Assembly: GCA_033063855.1 (NCBI GenBank)
Contig: CP093830.1
Location: 7,812,854 to 7,876,853 of the forward strand
Source of the DNA: Smittia aterrima
Lineage: Eukaryota; Arthropoda; Insecta; Diptera; Chironomidae
Direction: 5' to 3'
DNA length: 64,000 nucleotides
The notes below the pieces were generated by a model, which ran no database searches, had not been told where the DNA came from, and saw nothing but the letters and a program-made list of their open reading frames with translations. The position numbers and the translations under genes are program-made. Shown here piece after piece: positions 62,863 through 64,000 of this stretch (its first letter is position 1; the number at the start of each line of letters is the position of its first letter).

Positions 62863-63876
62863 ATGGTGAAAATAATTATTGCGGTTGCTCTTTTGAGTTT
62901 TGCGTCAGCCGAAGTATTTTTATCCGAAGAATGGAAGGAATTGAAATCGCCTCTCGACTCGCCAAGATATCAAGAAATTCTAAGTAAATTATTCCAAGAC
63001 GTTCCAGTTACCGGTAAAGTTAATCGAGGAGGAAGAATTGCTGGAGGCGAACTAGCAACACTCGGACAGTTTAAGCATCAAGCTCTCTTGTTAACGCGAG
63101 ACTCGCTGGGTGACGAATATATTTGTGGTGGTGCAATTATCAGCCACAATTTCATTCTCACGGTGAGTCATTAAAACTTTTTTTAATTTCACGAACTTAT
63201 GTTTTCTTCTTTGTTTAGGCTGCTCATTGTCTCGATGGTATTCTCAAAGTATCGGTTTATGTTGGAATCATCGATCGGATAAATGGACCAGCAATTTGGG
63301 GAATTGATATCACTGACAAGTCGCACATGATTATTCATGAAAATTATGATCGAGACAGCGTCGCTAATGACATTGCTCTTGTCAGACTTGTCAACACAAT
63401 CAAGAATGATCCAAAAGTAACAACTGTTCAACTACCAAAGAGATCAGATCACAGCATATCACTCGAAGGAAAACTTGCGACGATTTCAGGATTCGGTCGA
63501 ACATCAGACACAAGTGGACCTTCACAATTTCTCAAATGGGTTCGAACAACTATTGTTGCGAATGCAAATTGTGAAAAAGTTTTTGGAAAAGCAAATGTTC
63601 GCGATTCAAATATTTGTTTGAGTACAACAGGCGGCAAATCTTCTTGCCAAGGCGATAGCGGTGAGTAATAAAATAAACTTTTGGATTCTCCGAAATTATT
63701 TGCATTTCGTCTTAGGCGGAGGGATGACGGTTGATCTAAATGGAAATACAATCGTCGTTGGAATTGTTTCATACGGAGCCGCAGTCTCTTGCACTTCGCA
63801 ATATCCTGCAGTTTTCACCCGAGTAACGAGCTATCTTGATTGGATTCAGTCCAAAAGTGGAATACAAATTTCTTAA
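62863..63876 (+). CDS. Secreted chymotrypsin-like S1 serine protease, three exons, 300 aa
   Basis: Exons are 62863-63162, 63219-63660 and 63716-63876, with introns of 56 and 55 bp (GTGAGT donors; TTTAG and CTTAG acceptors; phases 0 and 1). The product is a zymogen of an extracellular endopeptidase. Seen: signal peptide MVKIIIAVALLSFASA, a propeptide of about 42 residues, activation cleavage after RGGR at 58 giving mature IAGG, catalytic H103 in LTAAHC, D151 in NDIAL, and S247 in CQGDSG. The S1-pocket residue (chymotrypsin 189) is S241, with Gly and Ala at the 216 and 226 equivalents. This points to chymotrypsin-like rather than trypsin-like specificity. Six conserved cysteines give three disulfides, the invertebrate pattern (C42-C58, C168-C182, C191-C220 type). 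The normal GDSGGP is GDSGGG here. Likely a larval or adult gut digestive enzyme. ATG 62863 is chosen because it begins the signal peptide. Confidence 0.95.
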
Positions 63877-63904
63877 ACTTTTTTGAAGTTTCGAGATGTT
63901 TGTT

Positions 63905-63910
63905 AATAAA
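63905..63910 (+). terminator. AATAAA poly(A) signal of the protease gene
   Basis: Lies 29 nt after the stop codon, a normal distance for a short 3' untranslated region. Confidence 0.7.
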
Positions 63911-64000
63911 TTTGAAATTATGAAAATAATTTTTGTTTTGAGGCGAATTGAAAGCTTTACAAAGTTGTAAATGAGCTTTCCAAAAAAAATCAGTTTGTTT

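Overview
The window is eukaryotic and most likely from an insect, probably a dipteran. It is AT-rich, CpG is not obviously depleted, and the two recognisable genes have introns of 55-63 bp (apart from one enlarged by an insertion). Those genes belong to families typical of insects: a divergent ionotropic receptor (IR) and a chymotrypsin-like S1 protease with three disulfides. The exact organism cannot be fixed from the sequence alone.

Region 1-57.4 kb is a long stretch in which I recognise no complete gene on either strand. It could be a gene desert or one or more giant introns of a gene whose exons lie outside. It is mostly unique, AT-rich sequence. Open frames here reach about 145 codons, which is near what chance gives over this length and composition, and none shows a domain. 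I flag four weak coding candidates: a glycosyltransferase-like exon near 16.35 kb, a short signal-peptide ORF at 31.75 kb with a nearby poly(A) signal, a minus-strand exon-like ORF at 43.7 kb, and a minus-strand membrane-protein-like ORF at 57.5 kb. There are also a few short hairpins and motif clusters.

Region 58.1-59.7 kb is an island of repetitive elements. The first (58153-58521) has 19-bp perfect inverted ends around a 21-unit telomere-like hexamer array, a 21-bp repeat and a GACA/GACG microsatellite. The second (58656-59679) is a 1,024-bp foldback-like transposon. It is flanked by a 9-bp target duplication, has near-perfect inverted ends, arms built from about 23 degenerate copies of a TAGAATTCTA unit, and a 154-bp tandem repeat in the centre.

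Region 59.9-63.9 kb holds the two genes, both on the plus strand. The IR gene has three exons (607 aa), and its first intron carries a 404-bp TA-flanked MITE. After 538 bp comes the secreted S1 protease (three exons, 300 aa), with a cluster of GATA motifs just upstream of its start. The two genes show no direct functional link. The first is likely a chemosensory receptor subunit and the second probably a digestive enzyme.
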